DNA of 64,000 nt from JACKHO01 sp041398745 (GTDB lineage: Bacteria; Planctomycetota; Planctomycetia; Planctomycetales; Planctomycetaceae): positions 682,001-746,000 of the forward strand of contig JAWKUB010000005.1 in NCBI GenBank assembly GCA_041398745.1, written 5' to 3'. Shown here piece after piece: positions 47,768 to 57,268 of the stretch. The translations under genes were made by a program, and so were the position numbers. The notes below the pieces were generated by a model. It saw nothing but the letters and a program-made list of their open reading frames with translations, had not been told where the DNA came from and searched no databases. Numbering within the stretch: position 1 is the stretch's first letter; every line of letters begins with the position of its first letter.

Positions 47768-49192
47768 ATGCAGGACCAACCAAAGACTTTGGGTGAACTT
47801 CGCGAATCGGGGTACGAGTCGCTGCCAGTGAAGCTGGAAATGCGTCGCAACCTCATTCGCATGCTGCGGTCGGGTGAGCCGCTGTTTCCCGGAATGGTTG
47901 GCTACGACGAAACGGTCGTGCCCCAAATCGTGAATGGAATTCTCTCCCAGCACGACATGCTCTTCCTCGGCTTACGGGGTCAGGGAAAGACCCGCATGCT
48001 CCGGATGCTCTCAAGGTTCCTGGATGACAGAATCCCAGTCGTGCAGGGCTCTGAAATCAATGATGATCCCTTCGCTCCCATTTCCCGCTATGCGAAAGAT
48101 GTCATCGCCTCTCAGGGTGACGCCACCCCAATCGAGTGGATTGGACGCGAAGCCCGCTATCACGAAAAGCTGGCGACCCCAGACGTCACCATTTCCGATC
48201 TCATTGGGGAAATCGATCTCATCAAGCATGCCGAAGGTCGACACCTCTCGAGCGAGGATGTTCTCCACTTCGGCCTTATTCCGCGAAGTCATCGCGGAAT
48301 TTTCTGTATGAATGAACTGCCGGACCTGTCCCCCAAAATTCAGGTCGGGATGTTCAACGTTCTCGAAGAGCGGGACATTCAGGTCCGAGGATTCACAATA
48401 CGGTTGCCACTCGATTTGTGCCTCGTGTTCTCAGCGAACCCTGAGGACTACACCAACCGCGGTCGGATTGTCACTCCGCTGAAGGACCGGATTGGAACTG
48501 TTGTCCGCACACACTATCCGGTCACGCGGGAACAGGGAGTGCAAATTCTAAATGAGCAGGCCTGGGCAAATCGTGGCGATGTGCATGTGTTTGTCCCGCC
48601 GTTCCTGCAGCATGTTGTCGAGGAAGTCAGTCGGTTGGCTCGTTCGAGCCCGCACGTGAATCACGCCTCGGGCGTCAGCGTGCGGATGTCACTGACGAAT
48701 TATGAAAACATGATTTCAAACGCCGAACGGCGTGCAATTCTCCATGGCCAAACAGAAACTGTCGCCAGTGTCGGCGACTTGCATTGGCTCACCAGTAGCT
48801 CACGTGGCAAGTTGGAGCTGACGCTTGCAGAGGAGTCAGGCGAGGAAGACTTGCTCATCCGACGAATTGTCGAAGAAGCCGTCAAAAACGTGTTTGACGA
48901 ACACATGAGCGCAAAGCGGTTTGGTAATGTCACGGAGTATTTCAGTTCGGGGAAGAAGCTGAAAATCGACCCCGATTCCACGAGCGAAGAACTCTACGAT
49001 TCTCTTTGCGAAATCCCGGGATTCCAGCGGCAAATTGAAGAACTCGCAGAGCAGTTGCAGAGCGATCCTCCCACTGCTTCGCTACTTCCCGAGTACCATG
49101 TTTCACTCGGCCACTTCATTCTGGATGGGCTTTATGCGCACAATCGGCTGAGCAAGAAGACGCGAGTCGGCACCGCCGTGTACGGGCAGTAG
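47768..49192 (+). CDS. MoxR/ChlI-like AAA+ ATPase
   Basis: The 474-residue cytoplasmic ATPase starts MQDQPKTLGELRESGYESLP, the usual start for this planctomycete group. In-frame codons back to 47648 would add 40 residues without homology. Walker A is GLRGQGKTR; the Walker B/sensor region includes HRGIFCMNELPDLSPKIQVG and FNVLEERDIQVRG. LVFSANPEDYTNRGRIVTPL is typical of magnesium-chelatase ChlI and MoxR relatives. Such ATPases often remodel a VWA-domain partner, but none is encoded in this window. It is convergent with the GspE-like gene, with a strong bidirectional terminator between them. Its substrate is unknown. Confidence 0.87.
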   Translation: MQDQPKTLGELRESGYESLPVKLEMRRNLIRMLRSGEPLFPGMVGYDETVVPQIVNGILSQHDMLFLGLRGQGKTRMLRMLSRFLDDRIPVVQGSEINDDPFAPISRYAKDVIASQGDATPIEWIGREARYHEKLATPDVTISDLIGEIDLIKHAEGRHLSSEDVLHFGLIPRSHRGIFCMNELPDLSPKIQVGMFNVLEERDIQVRGFTIRLPLDLCLVFSANPEDYTNRGRIVTPLKDRIGTVVRTHYPVTREQGVQILNEQAWANRGDVHVFVPPFLQHVVEEVSRLARSSPHVNHASGVSVRMSLTNYENMISNAERRAILHGQTETVASVGDLHWLTSSSRGKLELTLAEESGEEDLLIRRIVEEAVKNVFDEHMSAKRFGNVTEYFSSGKKLKIDPDSTSEELYDSLCEIPGFQRQIEELAEQLQSDPPTASLLPEYHVSLGHFILDGLYAHNRLSKKTRVGTAVYGQ

Positions 49193-49221
49193 ATGCTCGC
49201 ACATTAGCATTGTGTATGGAG

Positions 49222-49246
49222 GGTGGCACAGACATTCCTGTCTGTG
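49222..49246. repeat. Dispersed palindromic repeat, copy 2
   Basis: The 25 bases are identical to 2994-3018. The outer GTGCCAC arm of copy 1 is missing here. It lies just after the AAA ATPase gene, so both copies are in 3' intergenic positions. Confidence 0.75.
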
Positions 49247-49283
49247 AATACAGCAACAAAAATGGAATACAGCAACAAAAATG
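49246..49283. repeat. Two 19-bp tandem repeats
   Basis: The unit GAATACAGCAACAAAAATG occurs twice without interruption (49246-49264 and 49265-49283). The second copy runs into the left arm of the following terminator. Confidence 0.85.
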
Positions 49284-49314
49284 CCCGCGAAGCACAGGAC
49301 TTCGCGGGCATTTT
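49278..49314. terminator. Bidirectional intrinsic terminator
   Basis: Perfect 15-base arms (49278-49292 and 49300-49314) around a 7-base loop have AAAA at one end and TTTT at the other. It serves the convergent AAA ATPase (plus) and GspE-like (minus) genes. Confidence 0.92.
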
Positions 49315-49335
49315 CAATTCAACGAATAATCAATG

Positions 49336-50676
49336 TTAGCCCTTGGCGCGGAACACGCGCTGGAGTTCTTCCAGTGATGTCTTTCCTTCGACGATGAGCC
49401 GTAGTCCGTCGGACTGGAACGACTGCATTTTCTCGTTCCGAGCCTGAGTTCGAATTGCCGCAGCGTCACCACCGGACAAAACCACGTCTTTCATGCTGTC
49501 GGTCATCTGCACGACTTCGACCATGGCCGTCCGACCGTAATAGCCCATGCCATCACAGCGGCGGCAAACGTCTGGTTCTTCGTCGTCATCTTCATCCTCG
49601 TCTTCATCGGGACGTGGTGCCCGATACAGGACTTTGGTTTCTGCCGGCAAACCGACTTTGGCCAGTAACTTGGGATTTGGACGGTACGCCTGCTTACAGC
49701 GTTTGCAGAGGACGCGAATGAGTTTCATCGAACAGACAATTCGCAAATGCTCAGCAACCAGCTTGGGGTCCTTCACCATTTGAACCAGCCGTGCCACGGC
49801 GTCGGCTGCATCTTTCGCTGGCATCTCGGAAATAATCGCAGCCATATCGGCGCTTTCGAGCGCCTGTTGAGCAATGTCCGCCGAGGAACTCGGATCAATG
49901 AAAATGACGTCGCCGTCTTTGCGGGTCGTCCGGACTACCGTTTCTTTCAGCGAATCACCTTCGCGCACATCCATAGTGGCAATGTGAGCAAGGTCCTTGC
50001 CCATCATGTTCGCAATGGTGTAACACGAGTACAGGTAGGCATCCACGCTGCGGAGAATGCCAATCGACATCGTCGTGACGCCGGAATTCGGTGGTCCAGC
50101 GGCCAGATACAATCCCCGCTTCGTGGCGGTTTGCTCACGAATGAGCGTCTTCGTCTCTTCGCTCAGGCCAATGTCTTCAGGCTTTTCGAGCTTGATCGCC
50201 TTATTGTGCATCCGAATGACCAGTCGTTCCACTCCTTTAGCCACGGGAGCCGAATCGATACGGATTTCGTACTTCTTCTCCTCAAACTCGGCGTTCATAC
50301 CGCCAGATTGAGGTTTTCCTCGCTCATTGACGTCGAGTCCCGACATCAATTTCAGCACCTGCGTAATGGCCATGGCCATTTTTCCGGGGAGGCGACTCGA
50401 TGGGTAAGGAATGCCGTCGACGTAAATGGCGACCTGTGCCACTTGGCCTTTAGGCTCCACGCGAATCATTTCCGCACGGCGTTCAATGGCGTCGCTGATG
50501 AGTTCCTTTGCCGGGCGCAAGGCCATTTGCAGCAGACGACCATTCGACTGCAAATCCGGATTCTCTCCGTTAAGGGCTCCCTGAAAGAGGACTAATTCAC
50601 GATCATCCTCTTCTTCCTCATCGTCATCATCATCTTCGTCGTCATCGTCGTCGTCACGTCCACGTCGAAATATCAC
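49336..50676 (-). CDS. GspE/PilB-like protein with degenerate ATPase motifs
   Basis: The 446-residue product uses a GTG start at 50676, preceded by an AGGGAG Shine-Dalgarno sequence; the upstream in-frame extension covers an 18-bp tandem repeat. An Asp/Glu-rich tract (about residues 6-25) opens the protein. The type II/IV secretion ATPase fold follows, with DAIERRAEMIRVEPKGQVAQ and VDGIPYPSSRLPGKMAMAIT. At residues 194-202 the Walker A is GPPNSGVTT, so the essential Lys is Val. The Walker B region reads DVIFIDPSSSADIAQQALES, without the usual GEIRD. The C-terminal tetracysteine zinc site (CKRC and CRRC) is intact. ATP hydrolysis is therefore doubtful. It may be a regulatory paralogue of a pilus or secretion ATPase. 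Confidence 0.85.
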   Translation of the reverse strand: MIFRRGRDDDDDDEDDDDDEEEEDDRELVLFQGALNGENPDLQSNGRLLQMALRPAKELISDAIERRAEMIRVEPKGQVAQVAIYVDGIPYPSSRLPGKMAMAITQVLKLMSGLDVNERGKPQSGGMNAEFEEKKYEIRIDSAPVAKGVERLVIRMHNKAIKLEKPEDIGLSEETKTLIREQTATKRGLYLAAGPPNSGVTTMSIGILRSVDAYLYSCYTIANMMGKDLAHIATMDVREGDSLKETVVRTTRKDGDVIFIDPSSSADIAQQALESADMAAIISEMPAKDAADAVARLVQMVKDPKLVAEHLRIVCSMKLIRVLCKRCKQAYRPNPKLLAKVGLPAETKVLYRAPRPDEDEDEDDDEEPDVCRRCDGMGYYGRTAMVEVVQMTDSMKDVVLSGGDAAAIRTQARNEKMQSFQSDGLRLIVEGKTSLEELQRVFRAKG

Positions 50677-51195
50677 TGCGATTGCTCCCTGTGAAAATGA
50701 TGTACTGTGTGAAAATGATGTACTGTCTCGATGAACTTCCGCCGCATCGACGCCAGATTCTGCGCAAACATTAATGGAGACCAACGACATTCTGGCGAAT
50801 CTGCGGCATGATGCAACCCGCTGGGCTCTCTGAGACCAATTATAGGACGAGTCCCTGCACGTGGCCTGAAAAACCCCTCATACCTGCTCGTTGGAAAGGA
50901 TTGAAATCCTTTCCTGCCGGACAAAGTCATCCAAATTGGTTTGACCGCAATGGGGGGGGAATCGCTCATGGCCACATATGGCAATTCATTGGCGAGATCG
51001 AAGCTCGCGTGTTGAGCATCCGATCGACGCTTGGTACTGACGCGCCCCAGGCCTGTCATTCTGGGACGACGACCTCAGCCTGAGTTGCACTTCGCGTGAC
51101 GCCCTGCCGCAAATTCGTTACGTTATGAGCAGTCACATAAGTCTTCGCCAATCTCTGCGGGAATTGGCTTCTTTGATATTTGAGAGAATGCGTCG
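50677..51195. repeat. Gene-free stretch with an 18-bp tandem repeat and a short palindrome
   Basis: Two identical 18-base units, GTGAAAATGATGTACTGT, lie at 50691-50708 and 50709-50726, just upstream of the GspE-like start codon. A near-perfect palindrome with 10-base arms GGAAAGGATT and AATCCTTTCC is at 50893-50914. Nothing else convincing was found. Divergent promoters for the GspE-like gene and the mosaic gene should lie here. Confidence 0.7.
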
Positions 51196-54100
51196 ATGAA
51201 ACGTCTACTGCCACTTCTGTTGCTGTTTGCCACCGCGGGACTGTGTCGGGCGGCGGATGAGGAAGGGTTCCATTCACTCTTTGATGGAAAGACTCTCACT
51301 GGCTGGAAGGCCTGGGAAGGGGACGAGAAGTTCTGGCGGGTCGAAGATGGCTGCATTGTCGGCGAGTCGACCGAAGAAAATCCTTGCACACACAATACGT
51401 TCCTGCGTTGGGAATTGGGCGAGGTCGACGACTTCGAACTGCGTCTTGAGTTCAAGATTTCGGGAACCGAGTCTGCGAATAGCGGTATTCAATTTCGTGG
51501 TGTCCAGCGCGAAGACGGTCACGTCATCGGCTATCAGGCGGACATTGACCGGAAGGGACAGTGGCTGGGATGTCTCTACGATGAGGCCCAACGCGGAGTA
51601 CTGGCGACACGCGGACAGAAGGTCATCATCACACCGAAGGATGAAGAGAATAAGGTCGAAACGGTCGCAGATGCCGCTGAGCTTTTCAGTCACGTCAATA
51701 TCGATGACTGGAACAGTTATTCCATCAAGGCTCAGGGGAAGACGATTACGTTGAGTGTGAACGGTCACCAGACCATTCAAATCGTCGATGAAGATGCGTC
51801 GGGCTATGACCCCATTGGGTTAATGGCTCTGCAGCTTCACTCTGGTCCGCCCATGAAAATTGAGTGGCGCAACATCCGGCTGAAGCGTCTGCCGCTTGCC
51901 GAAGATCGAAAGAAAATTGTCTTTGTGGCTGGTACCCCAAGCCACGGTTACTTTTCACACGAGCACAATGCTGGTTGTCTCCTGCTGGCTGAGAAACTCA
52001 ACACGGCGGCTCAGCAGAATGGATTGCCTGTCGTCGCCACTGTATACACGAACGGTTGGCCAAAGGATCCCACGGCCATGGACAATGTCGATTGCGTGGT
52101 CAGCTACTGCGACGGCGGTGGACGCCACTATTTGAATGACCGACTGGATGACTTTGATCACCTCACGAAAAGGGGCGTCGGACTCGTTTGCATTCACTAC
52201 GCCGTCGAAACGACTGCAGGGCCATGTGGAGATCACTTCCTGAACTGGATGGGTGGATTCTTTGAGCCACACTGGTCGGTGAATCCTCACTGGACAGGCA
52301 TCTTCGAGGATTTACCAAAGCACCCAATTACAAGCGGTGTCGAGCGGATCGAAATCAACGACGAGTGGTACTATCACATGCGTTTCGTGCCCGAGATGAA
52401 GGGTGTAACTCCCATTCTCTCGGCACTCCCTCCACGCGAAACTTTGAACCGGCCCGATGGTGCTCACAGCGGAAACCCGGCGGTTCGTGAAGCCGTTTTG
52501 GAACGGAAAGAACCGCAGCATGTCGCCTGGGCGTATGAACGGCCTGACGGCAAAGGACGCGGCTTCGGATTCACCGGGGGACACTTCCACAAAAACTGGG
52601 GCGATGACTCGTTCCGCAAGCTGGTACTGAATGCCATTGTGTGGGCAGCACACGGAAATGTTCCAGAGGCAGGAGTTGAGTCCGCCACTCCGACTCAGGA
52701 AGAACTGGAGGCAAATCAAGATGAGCCCAAGCCAGGAAATGCTCAGGCACCTAAGCCAAATCTCCAACCGCAATTGGCGAACAACCCCAATGCCAAGCCA
52801 GTTTTCTCGTCGAAAGTTGTGACTTCACAAGCGCCCGGGCACGCAGTTGACATCGACGTCGACATTACGGGTGCGAAAAACCTGTGGCTTGTCGTGACCG
52901 ACGGAGGAAACGGAAATAGTTGTGACTGGGCCGACTGGGCCGAACCTCGCCTGGTCGCTGGTAAAGGTCAACCGGTGGCGCTGACCAGTTTGAACTGGAA
53001 GGCGGCTTCGTCGCAACATGGAAGCGTCCAAAAGAATAAGAATTGCGGGGGCGGCGACCTCCGCATTGCAGGACAATCTGTCGAATTCGGACTGGGGACT
53101 CATGCCAACTCCGTCATCGAATTCGAGTTACCGAAAGATCATCAATTCACACATTTCAAGGCTCGTGGCGGACTCGACAACGGTGGGACTGAACAGGGGA
53201 ATTGCGGCGATCAAACATCCGTCCAATTCCATGTCTTCACCTCGCGTCCTTCCGCTGCATTCCTGGCCGCCAATAACAGTGGTGGCGGAGGCGGCCCAGC
53301 GAGCCATGATGTGGCTGACGCCATCGAACAGTTGGACGTGCATCCCGACCTGGAAGCCGTGGTGTTTGCGTCAGAACCAATGATGACCAACCCCGCGTCG
53401 ATCGATGTCGATCATCTTGGTCGCGTATGGGTGAGTGAGGCCATTAACTATCGGGCGTTTCGTAATCAGGACATCATTGGTGACCGCAAGGAAGGAGATC
53501 GCATTCTCGTCCTCGAAGACACCAACCACGACGGCAAAGCTGACAAAGCAACTTCCTTTTACCAAGGGCATGACGTTGACTCAGCACACGGCCTGCTCGT
53601 GCTCCCGACTCCTTCTGGCAAAGGACTGCGACTTGTTGTTTCGGCATTGGATTCCGTGTTCTTCCTTATCGACGAAGATGGCGACCTGAAGGCCGACCGG
53701 AAGGAATTGCTGTTCTCCGGGATCGACGGGGCTCAGCACGACCACGGCATTCACGCATTGCATTTTGGTCCCGATGGGAAACTCTACTTTAATTTTGGAA
53801 ACGCCGGTCGACGCATTAAAGACAAGGACGGCAACACCATTGTTGACCTCATGGACAACGAAGTGCACGACCACCGCAAGCCCTACCAGGAAGGGATGGT
53901 CTTCCGCTGTAACCTCGATGGCAGTCAGTTTGAAACACTTGGCTGGAACTTCCGCAACAACTGGGAAGTTTGCGTCGACTCCTTCGGCGCCATGTGGCAA
54001 TCGGACAACGACGACGACGGGAACCGGGGTGTGCGAATTAACTACGTCATGGAGTATGGCAATTACGGCTACAAGGACGAGTTCACCGGCGCTGGCTGGA

Positions 54101-56325
54101 AAGAGCCTCGAACAAATATGGAAGCGGAAATTCCGCATCAACACTGGCACTTAAACGACCCCGGTGTCATGCCGAACCTGCTGCAGACCGGAGCTGGTGC
54201 ACCGACTGGGATTTGTTCGTATGAAGGGGATTTACTCCCCATGTTCAAGGGACATCCCATTCATACTGACGCCGGTGTCAACGTGTGTCGTGCCTATGTC
54301 ACGAAGCCCGATGGTGCTGGCTACACCGCCGAATCCGTCAACATTCTCGATGGGGCCCGCAACAAGTGGTTCCGTCCAAGCGATGTTTGTGTGGCCCCTG
54401 ATGGTTCGCTCATGGTGGCCGACTGGTACGATCCCGGCGTTGGCGGACACCGCATGCAGGACGCGGCACATGGCCGCGTATTCCGCGTTGCTCCTAAAGG
54501 TGCTGCCTCTGCGAAGTATGAGACAGCACCCATTGACGTTTCGACCCCGCAAGGAGCCATTGCGGCCCTGAAGTCACCGAATATGAGTGCCCGTTATCTG
54601 GGTTGGACCGCACTCCACAGCATGGGGCGCAAGGCCATTCCGGAATTGGAGTCGATGTTGAAGTCGGACAATCCCATTCATCAGGCACGTGCATTGGGCG
54701 TGTTTGTGAAATTGGATCTCGATAAAGACGAACTGCTTGTTCTGCTGAAATTCGGTGCGGCGTCGAGCAATTCCGACTTGCGTTGTCTCACCGTCCGACT
54801 GGCCCGCCAGCTCGTACGTGATGGAAAGGTTGTCGCCAAGGACGTTATTCCCATTGCCAACTTGAAAGATCCCTCGCCCGCCGTTCGTCGTGAACTGCTC
54901 ATTGGTTTGCGGGAGCAATTCACCCGCAATGACATTCCGGAGTCAGAACTGGCCGGTGTCTGGGCAGTCCTCGCTCAGCAATACGACGGGCAAGATCGCT
55001 GGTACCTGGAAGCCCTCGGACTCGCGGCAGATGGACACTGGGATGCCGCACTGCCTGCGTATCTGGCGACAGACGCCAAAATGTCCGACAAGGCAACACG
55101 GGACATCATTTGGCGTTCACGTGCCGGACAAAGCGCCAATCTGTTGGCCGAAATCGTCGCGTCGGAAAGCACCCCCGACGAAGAAGTGCCCCGCTACCTG
55201 CGAGCACTCGATTTCCTGACCGGTGAAGGGAGGCAGAATGTCATTCTCCGACTCGCATTTTCGCCAGTTGGTAATGCAGCGCGCACTGCGTTGGTGAATG
55301 CGGAAGCACTGAATCGCCTCGGTGGTTTTGACATCAACTCGAAGCCGGATATGAAAGCGGCTTTGATGAAAACACTCGACGCGAGCCAGGGAACGGAGCA
55401 ATTCGTACGACTTGTCGAAAAGTTCAGTGTTTCGGAACGCTATGGCGACTTACTGACCGCAGCTCAAAAGAATCCCGAAACCCAACTCGGCGTAGAAGCC
55501 GTAAAAGCCCTGTTTGAAAAGGGACAGCGTGGCGCCGTTAAGAAAGCACTGAGCGGAGAGGATCAGGAAGTGGTCTCTGCCACCATGCTGGCACTCGCCA
55601 CCGCCCAAGACGGCCGTGCAGTTGGCCTACTGATGGAAGTCGTGTCCGATGAACAGCGTGCCCCAGCTGTGCGCCGCCTGGCGGTGAAGAGCCTGGGCAG
55701 CATTCGACCCGGAGCCCTGGAACTGCAGAAAATGGCAGAAGCCGGTGAACTCGAACCTGTCCTCAAACAGGCAATTGTCGCCACATTGCACACCGTGCAG
55801 TGGAAAGACATCAAAGAGTTTGCGGCGAAGAAATTCCCACTTCCACCAGGGAAAGACTCCAAGCCCCTGCCACCGATTTCGCAACTGGCGGGATTGTCCG
55901 GCAATGTGGACCAGGGCAAGGTCCTGTTCAACACCACCGGCACCTGTAATAAGTGCCATCAGGTGAACGGCATTGGTCTGGAAATCGGCCCGAACCTGTC
56001 GGAAATTGGCAAGAAGCTGACGAAGGAAGCACTGCTGGAATCGATTCTGTATCCCTCGGCTGCCATTAGTCATAACTTCGAAACCTGGGCAGTTCAGACC
56101 GATGACGGTCAACTGGTTACCGGCCTGCTGGTGAGTGACTCAGACACGGAAATCCAAATCAAGGACGACAAAGGAATTGTCCGCCGCATTCCTGCTGACA
56201 ATGTCGAAGGAAAGAAGAAGCAGGACACGTCACTCATGCCCGCGGACCTGCAAAAACTGCTGAACCAGCAGGAACTTCTTGACATCGTCGAGTACCTCAC
56301 CACGCTGAAGCAGCGGCGACTGTAG
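51196..56325 (+). CDS. Secreted PVC mosaic: DUF1080, ThuA-like, NPCBM-like, dehydrogenase, HEAT, heme domain
   Basis: The 1709-residue precursor has a signal peptide (LLPLLLLFATAGLCRA). Domains follow in order. DUF1080 / 3-keto-disaccharide hydrolase spans about 25-230 (FHSLFDGKTLTGWKAWEGDE). ThuA-like spans about 236-485 (IVFVAGTPSHGYFSHEHNAG). A Pro/Glu/Asn linker and an NPCBM-like carbohydrate-binding region follow at about 534-690. The PVC membrane-bound dehydrogenase propeller covers about 705-1105 (GRVWVSEAINYR, DGSLMVADWYDPGVGGHRMQ). HEAT-like repeats run to about 1530. The C-terminal Pirellula-type heme-binding domain has CNKCH at 1584-1588. Each domain is known in PVC bacteria. The combination suggests an enzyme that oxidises bound sugars and passes electrons to its own cytochrome, which is inference. 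Confidence 0.92.
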   Translation: MKRLLPLLLLFATAGLCRAADEEGFHSLFDGKTLTGWKAWEGDEKFWRVEDGCIVGESTEENPCTHNTFLRWELGEVDDFELRLEFKISGTESANSGIQFRGVQREDGHVIGYQADIDRKGQWLGCLYDEAQRGVLATRGQKVIITPKDEENKVETVADAAELFSHVNIDDWNSYSIKAQGKTITLSVNGHQTIQIVDEDASGYDPIGLMALQLHSGPPMKIEWRNIRLKRLPLAEDRKKIVFVAGTPSHGYFSHEHNAGCLLLAEKLNTAAQQNGLPVVATVYTNGWPKDPTAMDNVDCVVSYCDGGGRHYLNDRLDDFDHLTKRGVGLVCIHYAVETTAGPCGDHFLNWMGGFFEPHWSVNPHWTGIFEDLPKHPITSGVERIEINDEWYYHMRFVPEMKGVTPILSALPPRETLNRPDGAHSGNPAVREAVLERKEPQHVAWAYERPDGKGRGFGFTGGHFHKNWGDDSFRKLVLNAIVWAAHGNVPEAGVESATPTQEELEANQDEPKPGNAQAPKPNLQPQLANNPNAKPVFSSKVVTSQAPGHAVDIDVDITGAKNLWLVVTDGGNGNSCDWADWAEPRLVAGKGQPVALTSLNWKAASSQHGSVQKNKNCGGGDLRIAGQSVEFGLGTHANSVIEFELPKDHQFTHFKARGGLDNGGTEQGNCGDQTSVQFHVFTSRPSAAFLAANNSGGGGGPASHDVADAIEQLDVHPDLEAVVFASEPMMTNPASIDVDHLGRVWVSEAINYRAFRNQDIIGDRKEGDRILVLEDTNHDGKADKATSFYQGHDVDSAHGLLVLPTPSGKGLRLVVSALDSVFFLIDEDGDLKADRKELLFSGIDGAQHDHGIHALHFGPDGKLYFNFGNAGRRIKDKDGNTIVDLMDNEVHDHRKPYQEGMVFRCNLDGSQFETLGWNFRNNWEVCVDSFGAMWQSDNDDDGNRGVRINYVMEYGNYGYKDEFTGAGWKEPRTNMEAEIPHQHWHLNDPGVMPNLLQTGAGAPTGICSYEGDLLPMFKGHPIHTDAGVNVCRAYVTKPDGAGYTAESVNILDGARNKWFRPSDVCVAPDGSLMVADWYDPGVGGHRMQDAAHGRVFRVAPKGAASAKYETAPIDVSTPQGAIAALKSPNMSARYLGWTALHSMGRKAIPELESMLKSDNPIHQARALGVFVKLDLDKDELLVLLKFGAASSNSDLRCLTVRLARQLVRDGKVVAKDVIPIANLKDPSPAVRRELLIGLREQFTRNDIPESELAGVWAVLAQQYDGQDRWYLEALGLAADGHWDAALPAYLATDAKMSDKATRDIIWRSRAGQSANLLAEIVASESTPDEEVPRYLRALDFLTGEGRQNVILRLAFSPVGNAARTALVNAEALNRLGGFDINSKPDMKAALMKTLDASQGTEQFVRLVEKFSVSERYGDLLTAAQKNPETQLGVEAVKALFEKGQRGAVKKALSGEDQEVVSATMLALATAQDGRAVGLLMEVVSDEQRAPAVRRLAVKSLGSIRPGALELQKMAEAGELEPVLKQAIVATLHTVQWKDIKEFAAKKFPLPPGKDSKPLPPISQLAGLSGNVDQGKVLFNTTGTCNKCHQVNGIGLEIGPNLSEIGKKLTKEALLESILYPSAAISHNFETWAVQTDDGQLVTGLLVSDSDTEIQIKDDKGIVRRIPADNVEGKKKQDTSLMPADLQKLLNQQELLDIVEYLTTLKQRRL

Positions 56326-56332
56326 CGACTCA

Positions 56333-56489
56333 CCAGAATTGCCGTGCGGTTATCTTTCCCCACTGACAATTCTGGCGTAGACCGCAAAGCTTACCTGGAC
56401 ATCCTTGCTCTCGCGCCGTCGTGCCCCCGAGCCCCTTCGGCACGAAGCGATTTCAGTTTTCCCCTTCCCGCATTCGAAAAAGGAAGGGG
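56333..56489. repeat. Two hairpins between the mosaic and methyltransferase genes
   Basis: Arms CCAGAATTG and CAATTCTGG (56333-56341 and 56367-56375) form a loose hairpin after the mosaic gene. A second hairpin has arms CCCCTTCC and GGAAGGGG (56461-56468 and 56482-56489). Either could be a terminator, but neither has a T-run. Confidence 0.45.
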
Positions 56490-56520
56490 CCAAGGTCTGA
56501 ATTGCTTCAGGGAGGAAAGC

Positions 56521-57138
56521 ATGTCTGCCGTCGCGGAGCTGTCACAACAGCAACTGACTACAATCGAACTCGCTTACGGATTGCGCCAAGGTCGGAGCCT
56601 GCTCGATGTGGGTTGCGGTGACGGAAGCTGGGTGAAATCTCTGCAGAACCGCGGCGCCGACGCGCGGGGTCTTGATGATGCCCATGAAGGTGCCATCGAA
56701 CAATCAGGGATTTCGCGAGTCTCGGTCGCGGCAAACATCGACATTCCCATTCATTGCTGCGACGTCGTGCTGGTGCGCGGAACAAAAGCTCTTCGTGCCA
56801 CCACTGATTCGCCAGAAGTCACCATTGCACTGGCCAACGTGCTGTCGACCATTAAGCCCGAGGGTGTGTTGCTGCTTGCACTGCCCGAGCAGCATGCTGA
56901 ATTGCTGGCCAGTTGGAACCATCGCCTGCAACCGTTCGCGCTCACAGGCAAAGTCCAAAAACTTGGATCTGGCCTGATGAGCTGGCTCACACTGGCCCCC
57001 CTGCTCCGCCCCAACGGCGCGGTCACCGTACTGGAGTACCGACTCGGCCCCGAGTCGCTCAACCGAGTCGCCTGGCACCGCCTCGCCCGCACTGCCTTAT
57101 TGCCGCCAAAGCAGGTGCAGGCACCAGCAGCGGCGTGA
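56521..57138 (+). CDS. SAM-dependent methyltransferase-like protein
   Basis: The 205-residue protein starts at ATG 56521, with a strong GGAGG five bases upstream; the open frame continues 59 codons further 5' without protein character. Motif I is LLDVGCGDGSWVKSLQNRGA, followed by an acidic ribose-binding position in ARGLDD. The rest of the class I Rossmann fold is weak: CCDVVLVRGTKALRA and VLSTIKPEGVLLLALPEQHA match the motif IV-VI region. The C-terminal 60 residues (LTLAPLLRPNGAVTVLEYRL) are Pro/Ala rich. The acceptor substrate is unknown. It is an isolated gene. Confidence 0.75.
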   Translation: MSAVAELSQQQLTTIELAYGLRQGRSLLDVGCGDGSWVKSLQNRGADARGLDDAHEGAIEQSGISRVSVAANIDIPIHCCDVVLVRGTKALRATTDSPEVTIALANVLSTIKPEGVLLLALPEQHAELLASWNHRLQPFALTGKVQKLGSGLMSWLTLAPLLRPNGAVTVLEYRLGPESLNRVAWHRLARTALLPPKQVQAPAAA

Positions 57139-57268
57139 CGGTCAACCTGTGGGGCCATTAATGTTGTGAGACGAGCCGTTACCTCAACGCAATGGCTCGT
57201 ACTCCCGTCACGTGAAGATCACAAAACGCTTCGACACGATGTCCCAGAGAACACACCTATTCTCCTGA

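Noticed and set aside
49559..49620. Repetitive tracts that could look like a CRISPR or microsatellite array
   Set aside because: They are codons of Asp/Glu-rich stretches within the GspE-like gene, not spaced repeats.
50893..50914. Short perfect palindrome as a regulator binding site
   Set aside because: It lies far from both start codons (over 215 bases) and there is no second copy, so a role as an operator is unsupported.
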